A stretch of 64,000 bases of DNA from Kitasatospora herbaricolor (GTDB taxonomy: Bacteria > Actinomycetota > Actinomycetes > Streptomycetales > Streptomycetaceae). The stretch's first letter is position 1; every line of letters begins with the position of its first letter. The position numbers were made by a program, and so were the translations under genes. The notes beneath the pieces are model-generated. The model saw nothing but the letters and a program-made list of their open reading frames with translations, was not told where the DNA came from and made no database searches. Below, one piece after another: positions 8,765 through 16,582 of the stretch. The stretch lies in assembly GCF_030813695.1 (NCBI RefSeq), contig NZ_JAUSVA010000002.1, forward strand, positions 4,154,001-4,218,000, in the 5' to 3' direction.

Positions 8765-9355
8765 CTAGGCCGTGACCGCCCGGGGAACGCCGTCCCCGAC
8801 CAGCCGCAGTCCGCGCAGCACGTCCCGGCCGCTCGGGGCCAGCTCGGGCGCGGCCAGCCACTGGGCCGCCAGCCCGGCGAGCAGGGCCTGGTAGAACATG
8901 CCCCGGGCCAGCTCGGTCTCGTTGTCCACCACCTCGGGCAGTCCCTGGAAGAGCGCGGCCAGCCCGAGCCGGCCCTCCTTCTGCACGGCGGCGAGCTGCT
9001 CCTTCAGTTCGGGGGCGTGCTCGACCTGGGCGATCGCCTCGAACTGGGCGGCCCACAGGCCGCGGTGTTCGGCGAAGGTCTCCAGGACGCCGTCCCAGAC
9101 GGCGACGAACCGCTCCTCGGGGTCGTCGGTGCCGCCGTCCGCCCGCGCCACCGCGCCGGCCAGCGCGCCGCCCCACTCACCGACGGCCTCGATCAGCGCC
9201 AGGTTGAGCAGCGACTCCTTGGAGCCGAAGTGGTAGCCGATGGCCGCCAGGCTGACCCCCGAGGCGGAGGCGATGTCCCGGGCGGTCGTGCGCCCGTAGC
9301 CCTTCTCGTACAGGCAGCGCTTGGCCCCGGCCAGCAGGTCTTCTCGATTTCCCAT
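8765..9355 (-). CDS. TetR family regulator of the adjacent exporter
   Basis: The 196-aa protein carries a TetR helix-turn-helix (KGYGRTTARDIASASGVSLA then IGYHFGSKESLLNLAL, residues 18-55) and a helical ligand-binding domain. It is divergent from a DHA2 exporter with 135 bp between the start codons. In that spacer each gene has a -35/-10 pair 6-7 bp before its own ATG, and several AGAC half-sites overlap these promoters. The straightforward reading is autoregulation plus repression of the exporter, relieved by an exported compound. Confidence 0.9.
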   Translation of the reverse strand: MGNREDLLAGAKRCLYEKGYGRTTARDIASASGVSLAAIGYHFGSKESLLNLALIEAVGEWGGALAGAVARADGGTDDPEERFVAVWDGVLETFAEHRGLWAAQFEAIAQVEHAPELKEQLAAVQKEGRLGLAALFQGLPEVVDNETELARGMFYQALLAGLAAQWLAAPELAPSGRDVLRGLRLVGDGVPRAVTA

Positions 9356-9361
9356 GGCTCG

Positions 9362-9390
9362 ATGCTACGACAGCCATGGACGGATGTCTT
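9362..9390 (-). promoter_or_regulatory. leaderless promoter of the tetR gene
   Basis: On the minus strand AAGACA (9385-9390) and TAGCAT (9362-9367) are spaced by 17 bp. The ATG lies 6 bp after the -10, so transcription should begin at or next to the A of the start codon. No ribosome-binding site is visible. Confidence 0.6.
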
Positions 9391-9454
9391 GCACGTATGA
9401 ACCAGACATATGAGTAAGACGAAAGAGCGAGACGTTCGATCTAGACATACGTAC

Positions 9455-9483
9455 TAGACAAGCGTCTGAAACGCTCGTACTGT
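9455..9483 (+). promoter_or_regulatory. leaderless promoter of the DHA2 exporter with overlapping operator
   Basis: TAGACA (9455-9460) and TACTGT (9478-9483) are spaced by 17 bp, 7 bp before the ATG at 9491. The inverted repeat AGAC-AAGC-GTCT (9456-9467) covers the -35, and AGCGT-CTGAA-ACGCT (9461-9475) fills the spacer. These are plausible binding sites for the divergent TetR repressor. Confidence 0.6.
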
Positions 9484-9490
9484 CATCCTC

Positions 9491-11056
9491 ATGACCGCAA
9501 CCCACGGCCTCGCCGGCCGCCGCGAATGGATCGGCCTCGCCGTCCTCCTGCTCCCCGTCCTCGTCCTGAGCATGGACATGGGCGTCCTCTTCTTCGCCGT
9601 CCCGTTCATCAGCACGAGCCTGGCGCCGAGCGGCACCCAGCAGCTGTGGATCATGGACATGTACTCCTTCCTGCTCGCCGGGTTCCTGATCACGATGGGC
9701 GCGCTGGGCGACCGGATCGGCCGCCGCCGGCTGCTGATGATCGGTGCCGCGGGCTTCGCCGGGGCCTCGCTGCTCGCCGCCTGGTCCGGCAGCGCGGACC
9801 AGCTGATCGCGGCCCGGGCCGTGCTCGGCATCACCGGGGCCACCGTGATGCCCTCGACCCTCGCGCTGATCCGCAACATGTTCCACGACCCGAAGCAGCG
9901 CCAGACGGCGCTCGCCGCCTGGGGCGGGGTGCTCACCGGGGGCGCCACCCTGGGGCCGGTGGCCGGCGGTCTGCTGCTGAACCACTTCTGGTGGGGGTCG
10001 GCCTTCCTGATCGCCATCCCCGTGATGGCCCTGGTGCTGGTCGCCGCGCCGTTCCTGCTCCCCGAGTACCGCGCGCCGAAGGCCGGCAGCTTCGACCTGC
10101 TCGGCGCGGCGCTCTCGATGGCGGCGATCCTGCCGGTCGTCTACGGCGTCAAGACCGTCGCGGTGGACGGCTGGAGCCTGCTGCCGGCCCTCGCCCTGCC
10201 GGCCGGACTGCTGGTCGGCACCGCCTTCGTCCTGCGCCAGCGCACCGCCGCCCACCCGCTCATCGACCTCGGCCTGTTCCGGATCCGCACCTTCAGCGGC
10301 GCGATCACCGTCAACACCATCGCGATGTTCGCGATGATGGGCTTCGCCCTCTTCACCTCGCAGTACCTGCAGCTGGTCAAGGGCATGAGCCCGCTGGCCG
10401 CCTCGCTCTGGGCACTGGCGCCGAGCGTCGGTGTCGGCGCGGCCGTCGGCCTGGCCGGCGCCCTGGCCGGCAAGGTCCGCCCGGCGCACCTGATGGCCGG
10501 CGGGTTCCTGATCGGCGCGGCCGGCTTCGGAATGATGACCCTGGTCGGCCCGGACTCCCCGCTCGCCCTGATCCTGGTCGCCGCCGGCGTGCTGGCCGCC
10601 GGCAGCGTCGGCACCATGACCCTCACCGCCGAGATGGTGGTCGCCGCCGCTCCGCCGGAGCAGGCCGGCGCCGCCTCCGCCACCTCCGAGACCGCGGTCG
10701 AGCTGGGCAGCTCGCTGGGCATCGCCCTGCTCGGCGCCGCCGGCGCCGCCATCTACAAGAGCCGGCTGGACGGCCGGCTGCCGGCCGGACTGGACGGCGA
10801 CGCGGCGCGGGCCGCGCACGACACGCTGGGCGGGGCGGTCTCGGTGGCGGGGCAGCTGCCGGGCCGGCTCGGCGGCGACGTGCTGGAGGTCGGCCGGGCC
10901 GCCTTCACGGACGGCATGCACGTGGCCGCGATGGTCGGACTGGTCTTCCTGCTCGGCGCCGCAGTGGCGGCCCACCGCCTGATGCGGCACCTGCCGGTGC
11001 CGGCCGCACCCGCCGGGCCGGCCGGGCAGGAGCAGGCCGAGCCGGCCGCCGTCTGA
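9491..11056 (+). CDS. MFS exporter, DHA2 (14-TM) family
   Basis: The 521-aa integral membrane protein resembles the DHA2 proton-antiport drug exporters of the SmvA/QacA type. It has the loop 2-3 motif GDRIGRRRLLMIG near residue 75, motif-C-like glycine-rich stretches (GVLTGGATLGPVAGGLLLN near 145-163), an FDLLGAALS loop after TM6, and about 14 hydrophobic segments. It should extrude lipophilic or cationic compounds across the cytoplasmic membrane. The ATG at 9491 is immediately downstream of a -10 element, so the mRNA is probably leaderless. Confidence 0.92.
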   Translation: MTATHGLAGRREWIGLAVLLLPVLVLSMDMGVLFFAVPFISTSLAPSGTQQLWIMDMYSFLLAGFLITMGALGDRIGRRRLLMIGAAGFAGASLLAAWSGSADQLIAARAVLGITGATVMPSTLALIRNMFHDPKQRQTALAAWGGVLTGGATLGPVAGGLLLNHFWWGSAFLIAIPVMALVLVAAPFLLPEYRAPKAGSFDLLGAALSMAAILPVVYGVKTVAVDGWSLLPALALPAGLLVGTAFVLRQRTAAHPLIDLGLFRIRTFSGAITVNTIAMFAMMGFALFTSQYLQLVKGMSPLAASLWALAPSVGVGAAVGLAGALAGKVRPAHLMAGGFLIGAAGFGMMTLVGPDSPLALILVAAGVLAAGSVGTMTLTAEMVVAAAPPEQAGAASATSETAVELGSSLGIALLGAAGAAIYKSRLDGRLPAGLDGDAARAAHDTLGGAVSVAGQLPGRLGGDVLEVGRAAFTDGMHVAAMVGLVFLLGAAVAAHRLMRHLPVPAAPAGPAGQEQAEPAAV

Positions 11057-11419
11057 CGGCCCGGCCGGGAGCGGAAGGGCCCGGCCGGGGCGGTGGGGAC
11101 GGACCTTCCCGCCGCCCTCGGCCCGCCCGCAGGAGTGAGATCGCCCGGTCGCCGGGCCTTGCGGATCATCGAGAGCCCCCTCCCGCCCGGGAGGGGGCTC
11201 TGCTGTGATGTCCTCGCAGGTCAGCCGTGGTATCCGGGCGGCCGGACGGTCGGCGGGGGCGGCCCGGCGCGAGCCCCGGAATCCACCCCTACGGCTCCGG
11301 CTCTTTGACCACCGTTTCCCGACCGGTGTATACGTTCGCCGTCTTCGCCAGGCATACTGGCCGAGCCGGGCGATTTGCCCGGCGACAACGGCGAGAATCG
11401 AAGGGACCGGTGGTCAGGG
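11057..11419. other. 363-bp gap with terminator and tatA leader
   Basis: The gap contains the exporter's strong terminator (11172-11201) and then an AT-richer stretch (11300-11400) that must carry the tatA promoter. No open frame with a ribosome site was found. Confidence 0.5.
11172..11201 (+). terminator. strong hairpin terminator after the DHA2 exporter
   Basis: AGAGCCCCCTCCCG and CGGGAGGGGGCTCT make a perfect 14-bp stem with a 2-nt loop, 115 bp downstream of the exporter stop codon. Confidence 0.85.
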
Positions 11420-11716
11420 ATGCTGCGTAACGGTCTGGAGCCCTGGCACCTCCTGGTGGTGCTGGCTGTCATTATCCTGCTCTTCGGGTCGAAGAAGCTG
11501 CCCGAGATGGCCCGTGGGCTCGGCAAGTCGATGCGCATCCTCAAGGCGGAGACCAAGGCCCTGCGCGAGGACGACGCACCGGCCGACGCCGCCGCGTCGA
11601 ACGCCACCGCCGCGTCCACCGCGTCGCCGGCGCCCGAGCAGCCGCGTCCGGCGGCCGTGACGCCGTCGAACGTCACCACGGCTGCCGAGAACACCAAGTC
11701 GGCCACCGGCGCCTGA
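11420..11716 (+). CDS. tatA: twin-arginine translocase subunit TatA
   Basis: The 98-aa protein has the TatA plan: a short N-terminus MLRNGLEPWHLLVVLAVIIL with one transmembrane helix, the conserved FGSKKLPEMARGLGKSMRILKAETKAL hinge and amphipathic helix (residues 21-47), then a disordered Ala/Pro/Thr tail. TatA oligomers form the pore for folded RR-signal proteins. No tatC lies next to it, so the partners are elsewhere; a Tat substrate is encoded in this window at 56.5 kb. A longer frame from 11375 is open, but the conserved sequence starts at the ATG at 11420. Confidence 0.92.
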   Translation: MLRNGLEPWHLLVVLAVIILLFGSKKLPEMARGLGKSMRILKAETKALREDDAPADAAASNATAASTASPAPEQPRPAAVTPSNVTTAAENTKSATGA

Positions 11717-11741
11717 GCCCGGCCGCACCCGAACGCTCTGC

Positions 11742-11779
11742 GGAGCCCGCGATCCGTCCTCCGACGGATCGCGGGCTCC
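11742..11779 (+). terminator. long hairpin terminator after tatA
   Basis: A perfect 17-bp stem, GGAGCCCGCGATCCGTC and its complement, closes a 4-nt loop (CTCC) 25 bp after the tatA stop. It is followed by GTTGCTGTT. Confidence 0.9.
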
Positions 11780-12234
11780 GTTGCTGTTCGGGCCGCCGAT
11801 GGCATGCCGACACCCCGGCCGTCCGGGACACCCCGGGCCGCGCCCCGGGGCCGCACGCCCGACGCCCCGGGGCCGTCCGGGACGGCCGGCCCGGCCACGA
11901 ATTTCCCCGCCGCGCACGCGCGACGAGGGTCGCCCGGCGGCCCACGGCGGCGCCTCCGACGGGCCCCGGCCGGAGCGGTCGAACAGATGGTGCCGACGGG
12001 GTCATCGACGCTGGTGGGACGGCCCGGAGCAGTCGGGCACAAGTGACTTCGCATCCGATCCGAACAGTTCGATTTTCGACAAAACCGCTCCATTGCAGTC
12101 ACATTGACGCAACATCAAAAAAGTGTTCGTCAGATCACCATGCGAGACGAATCTCTGACAATGCGTCGCCGATCCGCTTAGGATGACCGCGGCCTGTCAC
12201 CCACCGGCGGTTCGAATTCCGCCACGAGGATCTG
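11780..12234. other. 455-bp non-coding region upstream of the conservon
   Basis: The first part is GC-rich without a credible gene. The last 200 bp (12030-12180) are strikingly AT-rich for this genome, including an A6 run near 12117. They look like a promoter and regulatory region for the operon that starts at 12235. Confidence 0.55.
12155..12184 (+). promoter_or_regulatory. candidate promoter of the conservon operon
   Basis: CTGACA (12155-12160) and TAGGAT (12179-12184) are spaced by 18 bp, about 50 bp upstream of the sensor gene's ATG, at the downstream end of the AT-rich block. Confidence 0.5.
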
Positions 12235-13572
12235 ATGACCCCACACATACCGGACGCCGTTTCATGGTGCCTGGCGGTCGGGGCGCCAGCCGCCGCCGTG
12301 CTGCTGCTGCGCCAGCGGCGGATCACCGGCTCGCTCGGCGAGCGGATCGGCGCTCTTGAGGCGTCCGTGGCCGCCAGGGACGAGGCCGCCCACCGGCTGG
12401 CCTCGGTGCAGGCACCGGCCCTCGCCGCCGCGCCGCACGCCGCTCCCCACGACCTCCCGCCGGCCGCCGACGCGAGACTCGCCGGGACGGCCTTCGCCGG
12501 CCACCTGCACAGCGTGCTGGAGCAGTTCGCCGGCGCCGCGGCCCTGGCCAGGGACCGCGCCGACCAGTCCGCGAAGACCGCGCTCAAGGGCGCGGTCCGC
12601 TCCCTCCAGGGGCTGGCCAACGAGCAGCAGCTCTCCATCTCCGACATGCAGGACCGCCACGACGACCCCGACGTGCTGCGCGACCTGCTGGAGATCGACC
12701 ACGCCAACTCGCAGTTCGGCCGCCGCGCCCAGGCGATCGCCGTGCTCTGCGGCTCCTGGCCGGGCCGCCAGCGCCGGGTCTCCGCGCTCTCCGACGTGGT
12801 GCGCGGCGCGAAGTCGCGGATCCGCGACTACCGGCGGGTCGAGGTCCGGACGCAGCACGAACTCGCCGTCGTCAGCCGGGCGGTGGAGCCGGTGGTGCTC
12901 GCGGTGGCCGAACTGCTGGACAACGCGGCCCGGCACTCCCAGCCCAACACCACGGTGGAGGTCAACCTCCAGCCGGCGCACAACGGCGCCTGCGTCGTGA
13001 TCGACGACGCCGGGGTCGGCATGGACGAGCGCGAGATCCGCCGGGCCGGCCAACTGCTCTCCGGACAGCGGGCGGTGGACGTCACCCAGCTCGGTGACCC
13101 GCCGCAGTTCGGCTTCGCGGTGATCGGCGTGCTCGCCGCCCGCTACGGCTTCAGCGTCTCCGTCGACACCCGCTCGCCGTACGGCGGGGTGCGCGCGGTG
13201 CTGTTCCTGCCGAGCGCCCTGCTGACCCAGCCCGAGCCCGAGACCGAATCGCAGCCGGCCGCCGCCGCGCTTCCGGCCCCGGCACCCGCCGCACCGCGCA
13301 CGGCCGCCCCCGCGCCCGCCGAGGCCTTCCCCGCCGCCCCGCTCGGGCAGACCGTCGGCGGGCTGCCCAAGCGGCGCCGGCGGCACGCCTCGCCGGAGCA
13401 GGCCGCCGCCGTGCGGCCCGCCGCCGACGCCCCGCTCGGTTCGGAGGCCGACTGGGACGCCGCCTGGGGACGGTCCGCCGAGGACACCGCACGCCGGATG
13501 GGCGCCTTCGCCCGCGGCACCCGGGCCGGCCGCGCCGCCACCACCGATCCCGAAGGGACCCCGCAGGCATGA
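12235..13572 (+). CDS. conservon sensor histidine kinase-like protein (CvnA type)
   Basis: The 445-aa protein has one N-terminal membrane segment (AVSWCLAVGAPAAAVLLLRQ), an Ala-rich linker, a dimerisation-like helical region with LLEIDHANSQFGRRAQAIAVL in place of a classical H-box, and a C-terminal GHKL ATPase. The ATPase has an N box (VAELLDNAARHS, about residues 224-235) and G1 box (DDAGVGMDE). The last 120 residues are Pro/Ala-rich. There is no extracytoplasmic sensor domain. In conservons this protein works with the small roadblock, DUF742 and GTPase proteins at the membrane. Its stop overlaps the next start (ATGA). Confidence 0.9.
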   Translation: MTPHIPDAVSWCLAVGAPAAAVLLLRQRRITGSLGERIGALEASVAARDEAAHRLASVQAPALAAAPHAAPHDLPPAADARLAGTAFAGHLHSVLEQFAGAAALARDRADQSAKTALKGAVRSLQGLANEQQLSISDMQDRHDDPDVLRDLLEIDHANSQFGRRAQAIAVLCGSWPGRQRRVSALSDVVRGAKSRIRDYRRVEVRTQHELAVVSRAVEPVVLAVAELLDNAARHSQPNTTVEVNLQPAHNGACVVIDDAGVGMDEREIRRAGQLLSGQRAVDVTQLGDPPQFGFAVIGVLAARYGFSVSVDTRSPYGGVRAVLFLPSALLTQPEPETESQPAAAALPAPAPAAPRTAAPAPAEAFPAAPLGQTVGGLPKRRRRHASPEQAAAVRPAADAPLGSEADWDAAWGRSAEDTARRMGAFARGTRAGRAATTDPEGTPQA

Positions 13573-13994
13573 ACAGCCCGCTCAACAACCACCTGGACAA
13601 CGAACTCGGGTGGATGCTCGACGACGTCCTGCTGGTGCCCGAGGCACGGCACGCCATCCTGCTCTCCGCCGACGGCCTCCTGCGCGCGCACTCCCGCGGG
13701 ATCACCCGCGACGAGGCCGACCGGCAGGCCGCCGCCCTCTCCGGCCTCCAGTCGATCAGCCGATCCACCTCCGGGTTCGCCGGCCGCGAGGGCACCCCGT
13801 GGCGGCAGACCCTGATCGAGTTCGCCGACGGCTACGTCTTCCTGGTGGCCGCCGGCCCGGGCGCCTACCTGGCGGTGTCCGCGAGCGAGACGGTGGACAT
13901 GGAGGCGGTCAGCTACCGGATGCAGAAGCTGGTCGACCGGCTGGGCAAGGAGCTCACCAGCCCGCCGCGCCACGACGCCGCCCTGCGGACATGA
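13569..13994 (+). CDS. roadblock/LC7 domain protein (CvnB type)
   Basis: The 141-aa product is a single roadblock/LC7 fold (LGWMLDDVLLVPEARHAILLSADGLLRAHS ... GYVFLVAAGPGAYLAVSAS), the family that regulates small GTPases of the MglA/Ras-like type. It overlaps the upstream kinase gene by 4 bp and the downstream DUF742 gene by 4 bp, so it is translationally coupled. By homology with known conservons it should bind the GTPase encoded two genes downstream. Confidence 0.92.
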   Translation: MNSPLNNHLDNELGWMLDDVLLVPEARHAILLSADGLLRAHSRGITRDEADRQAAALSGLQSISRSTSGFAGREGTPWRQTLIEFADGYVFLVAAGPGAYLAVSASETVDMEAVSYRMQKLVDRLGKELTSPPRHDAALRT

Positions 13995-14347
13995 GCGGCG
14001 ACCGGCGGCTCAAGGGCCTGGTCCGGCCGTACGTGGTGACCGACGGCAGGTCCCACCCCAGCCGCAACACCTTCGACCTGGTCACGCTGGTCAGCGCGAT
14101 GCCGGACCGGCCGCTCGCCGGGCTCAGCCCGGAGCGCCGCCGGATCGTCGAACTCTGCCTGCTCGGCGCGCTGTCGGTGGCCGAGGTGGCCGGCCACCTG
14201 CGCCTGCCGGTGAGCGTCACCAAGGTGCTGCTCGGCGACCTCGTCGACAGCGGCCACATCATGACCCGGGCTGCCGTGCCGCGCACCCCGCAACCCGATT
14301 CCCAGCTCCTGCGGGAGGTACTGCATGGCCTCCGGGCCCGCCTCTGA
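13991..14347 (+). CDS. DUF742 protein (CvnC type)
   Basis: The 118-aa protein starts MSGDRRLKGLVRPYVVTDGR and contains the DUF742 signature RLVRPY..T.GR followed by a winged-helix-like part (LSVAEVAGHLRLPVSVTKVLLGDLVDSGHI). The ATG overlaps the preceding stop, and the frame runs 23 bp into the GTPase gene. The domain is found almost only in actinobacterial conservons; its fold suggests DNA or protein binding, but its role is not settled. Confidence 0.92.
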   Translation: MSGDRRLKGLVRPYVVTDGRSHPSRNTFDLVTLVSAMPDRPLAGLSPERRRIVELCLLGALSVAEVAGHLRLPVSVTKVLLGDLVDSGHIMTRAAVPRTPQPDSQLLREVLHGLRARL

Positions 14348-14933
14348 CATCTACCTGGCCCCGAGCGTGCGGACCGCCGTCAAGCTGCTGGTCGTCGGGC
14401 ACTTCGCGGTCGGCAAGACCACCTTCGTCGGCACCCTCTCCGAGATCCCGCCGCTGCGGACCGAGGAGCGGATGACCCAGGCCGGCGCGCTGGTCGACGA
14501 CCTGGCCGGCGTGCACGGCAAGGACACCACCACCGTCGCCCTCGACTTCGGCCGGCTCACCCTCAGCGAGAGCCTGGTGCTCTACCTGTTCGGCGCGCCC
14601 GGGCAGCAGCGCTTCACCCCGCTCTGGCGGGACATGGCCTACGGGGCGCTCGGCGCGCTGGTGCTCACCGACACCCGCCGGCTGGAGCAGTCCTTCGCCG
14701 TGATGGACCTGCTGGAGGAGCACGGCCTGCCGTACGCCGTCGCCGTCAACCGCTTCGACGGGGCGCCGGAGTTCGCCGAGGAGGAGCTGCGCGAGGCGCT
14801 CGACCTGCTCCCCGACACCCCCCTGGTCAGCTGCGACGCGCGGGACACCGGCTCGGCGACCCGCGCCCTGGTGACGCTCGTCGAGTACCTGTCCGCCCGC
14901 GTCGAGGACCCCACCGAACTGGAGCCCGCGTGA
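14325..14933 (+). CDS. conservon small GTPase (CvnD type)
   Basis: This 202-aa ATP/GTP-binding protein has a P-loop GHFAVGKTTFVG (residues 25-36), a switch II region LFGAPGQQRF (DxxG replaced by GAPG, as usual in this subfamily) and AVNRFDG in place of NKxD. It belongs to the MglA-like GTPases paired with roadblock proteins. Its start lies inside the DUF742 gene and its stop overlaps the GTG of the first P450, forming one tightly coupled operon. Confidence 0.92.
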   Translation: MASGPASDIYLAPSVRTAVKLLVVGHFAVGKTTFVGTLSEIPPLRTEERMTQAGALVDDLAGVHGKDTTTVALDFGRLTLSESLVLYLFGAPGQQRFTPLWRDMAYGALGALVLTDTRRLEQSFAVMDLLEEHGLPYAVAVNRFDGAPEFAEEELREALDLLPDTPLVSCDARDTGSATRALVTLVEYLSARVEDPTELEPA

Positions 14934-16582
14934 CCCACCCCGCCCCGCCCCCGGGCTGCCCGGCGCACAACGCCGACGGCGCCCCCGCGGCCTTCGGATT
15001 CCCGCTGTACGACAAGGAGTTCGCCACCGACCCGGATGCCGTCTACGCGCACCTGCGGCAGTACGGAGCGGCCGCCCCGGTCGAGCTGTACCCGGGGGTG
15101 CGGGCCACCCTGGTCACCTCGTACGCGGCCGCCCTGGACGTGCTGCGCACCCCGGAGACCTTCTCCAAGGACCCCCGCCGCTGGAAGGACCTCAACCGCG
15201 GGGTGATCGCGCCGGACAGTCCGGCGCTGCCGATGATGGCCTACCGCCCGAACGCCCTGTTCACGGACGGCGAGGACCACGCCCGGCTGCGCGGCGCCAT
15301 CAACGACAGCCTGGAGCAGGTCGACCCGGTCGCGCTGCGCGGGTACGTGGAGCGCAGCGCCGACGTCCTGATCGACCGCTTCGCCGCCCTCGGCGAGGCC
15401 GACCTGGTCCGCGACTACGCGCGCACCCTGCCGCTCCTGGTGTTCAACGAACTCTTCGGCTCCCCGGCCGAGTTCGGCGACCGCCTGGTGGCCGGGATGT
15501 CCGGGATCTTCGACGGGGTCGACGCCGAGCGAGCCAACCAGGAGCTCACCGCCTGCCTGCTGGAGCTGGTGGCGCTGAAGCGCTCCCGGCCCGGGCCCGA
15601 CATCACCTCCTGGCTGATGTCCCACCCGTCCCGGCTGACCGACGAGGAGATGCTGCACCAGCTGGTGCTGCTGATGGGCGCCGGCACCGAGCCGCAGCTC
15701 AACCTGATCACCAACGCGCTGCGGCTGCTGCTCTCCGACGACCGCTTCGCGGGCAGTCTGGCGGGCGGCAGCCTGCCGGTCGACGACGCGCTCGACGAGG
15801 TGCTCTGGACCGACCCGCCGATGGCCAACTACGCCGTGCACTTCCCGGTCCGGGACGCCGAGCTCGGCGGGGTGCGGCTGCCCGCGGGCGATCCGGTGGT
15901 GATCAGCTTCTCGGCCGCCAACAACGATCCGACGCTGGCCGCCGAGCACCGCACCGGCAACCGGGCGCACCTGGCCTGGAGCGCGGGTCCGCACACCTGC
16001 CCGGCGCAGAGCCCGGCCCGGCTGATCGCCACCGTCGCGGTCGAGAAGCTGCTGGACCGCCTGCCGGACCTTGAACTCGGCGTCCCGGCGGACGAACTGC
16101 CGTGGCGACCGGGGCCGTTCCACCGCGCGCTGGCCGCCCTGCCGGTGCGCTTCCCGCCGGTCCAGCCGGCTCCGGCCGCCGCGCCGGGCCGCACCGCCGC
16201 GCCGCGGCACGCCGCCCAGCAGCAGGCCGGACCGCAGTACGGCGCGGCGCAGTTCGGCGCTCCGCAGCAGTCCGCACCGGGGTACCCGGCCCCGCAGCAG
16301 GCCGGGCCGGACGCCACCGACGCCTACCGCGCCGCTCCCTCCGCCGCGGCGCCGCCGAGCGCCGCGGCCAGCACGGCCGCACCGCGCACCGCCGCCCCCG
16401 GACGCCCCGCCGAGACCACTGGAGAGACCTCATGGCAGCCCCTTCAGCCGCTTCCGCCGCTTCCTGCCCCTACGCCCTCGACCCCACCGGCAGCGACATC
16501 CACGGCGAGGCCGCCCGCGTCCACCGGGACGGGCCGGTCGCGCAGGTGGAACTCCCTGGTGGGGTGGTTGCGTGGTCGGTAG
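14930..16582 (+). CDS. conservon cytochrome P450 without ExxR (CYP157-like)
   Basis: The first about 405 residues are a P450: an I-helix LVLLMGAGTEPQLN, and a haem loop WSAGPHTCPAQSPA with the axial Cys near residue 363. In the K-helix the almost universal ExxR is replaced by EVLW (DDALDEVLWTDPP). The CYP157 family is known to lack ExxR and to sit in conservons, so this is probably a true trait rather than an error. After the P450 fold comes a roughly 145-residue tail rich in Ala, Pro and Gln with QQ and GY repeats. The tail's last 151 bp overlap the next P450 in another frame. The GTG start overlaps the GTPase stop. Confidence 0.88.
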   Translation: MTHPAPPPGCPAHNADGAPAAFGFPLYDKEFATDPDAVYAHLRQYGAAAPVELYPGVRATLVTSYAAALDVLRTPETFSKDPRRWKDLNRGVIAPDSPALPMMAYRPNALFTDGEDHARLRGAINDSLEQVDPVALRGYVERSADVLIDRFAALGEADLVRDYARTLPLLVFNELFGSPAEFGDRLVAGMSGIFDGVDAERANQELTACLLELVALKRSRPGPDITSWLMSHPSRLTDEEMLHQLVLLMGAGTEPQLNLITNALRLLLSDDRFAGSLAGGSLPVDDALDEVLWTDPPMANYAVHFPVRDAELGGVRLPAGDPVVISFSAANNDPTLAAEHRTGNRAHLAWSAGPHTCPAQSPARLIATVAVEKLLDRLPDLELGVPADELPWRPGPFHRALAALPVRFPPVQPAPAAAPGRTAAPRHAAQQQAGPQYGAAQFGAPQQSAPGYPAPQQAGPDATDAYRAAPSAAAPPSAAASTAAPRTAAPGRPAETTGETSWQPLQPLPPLPAPTPSTPPAATSTARPPASTGTGRSRRWNSLVGWLRGR

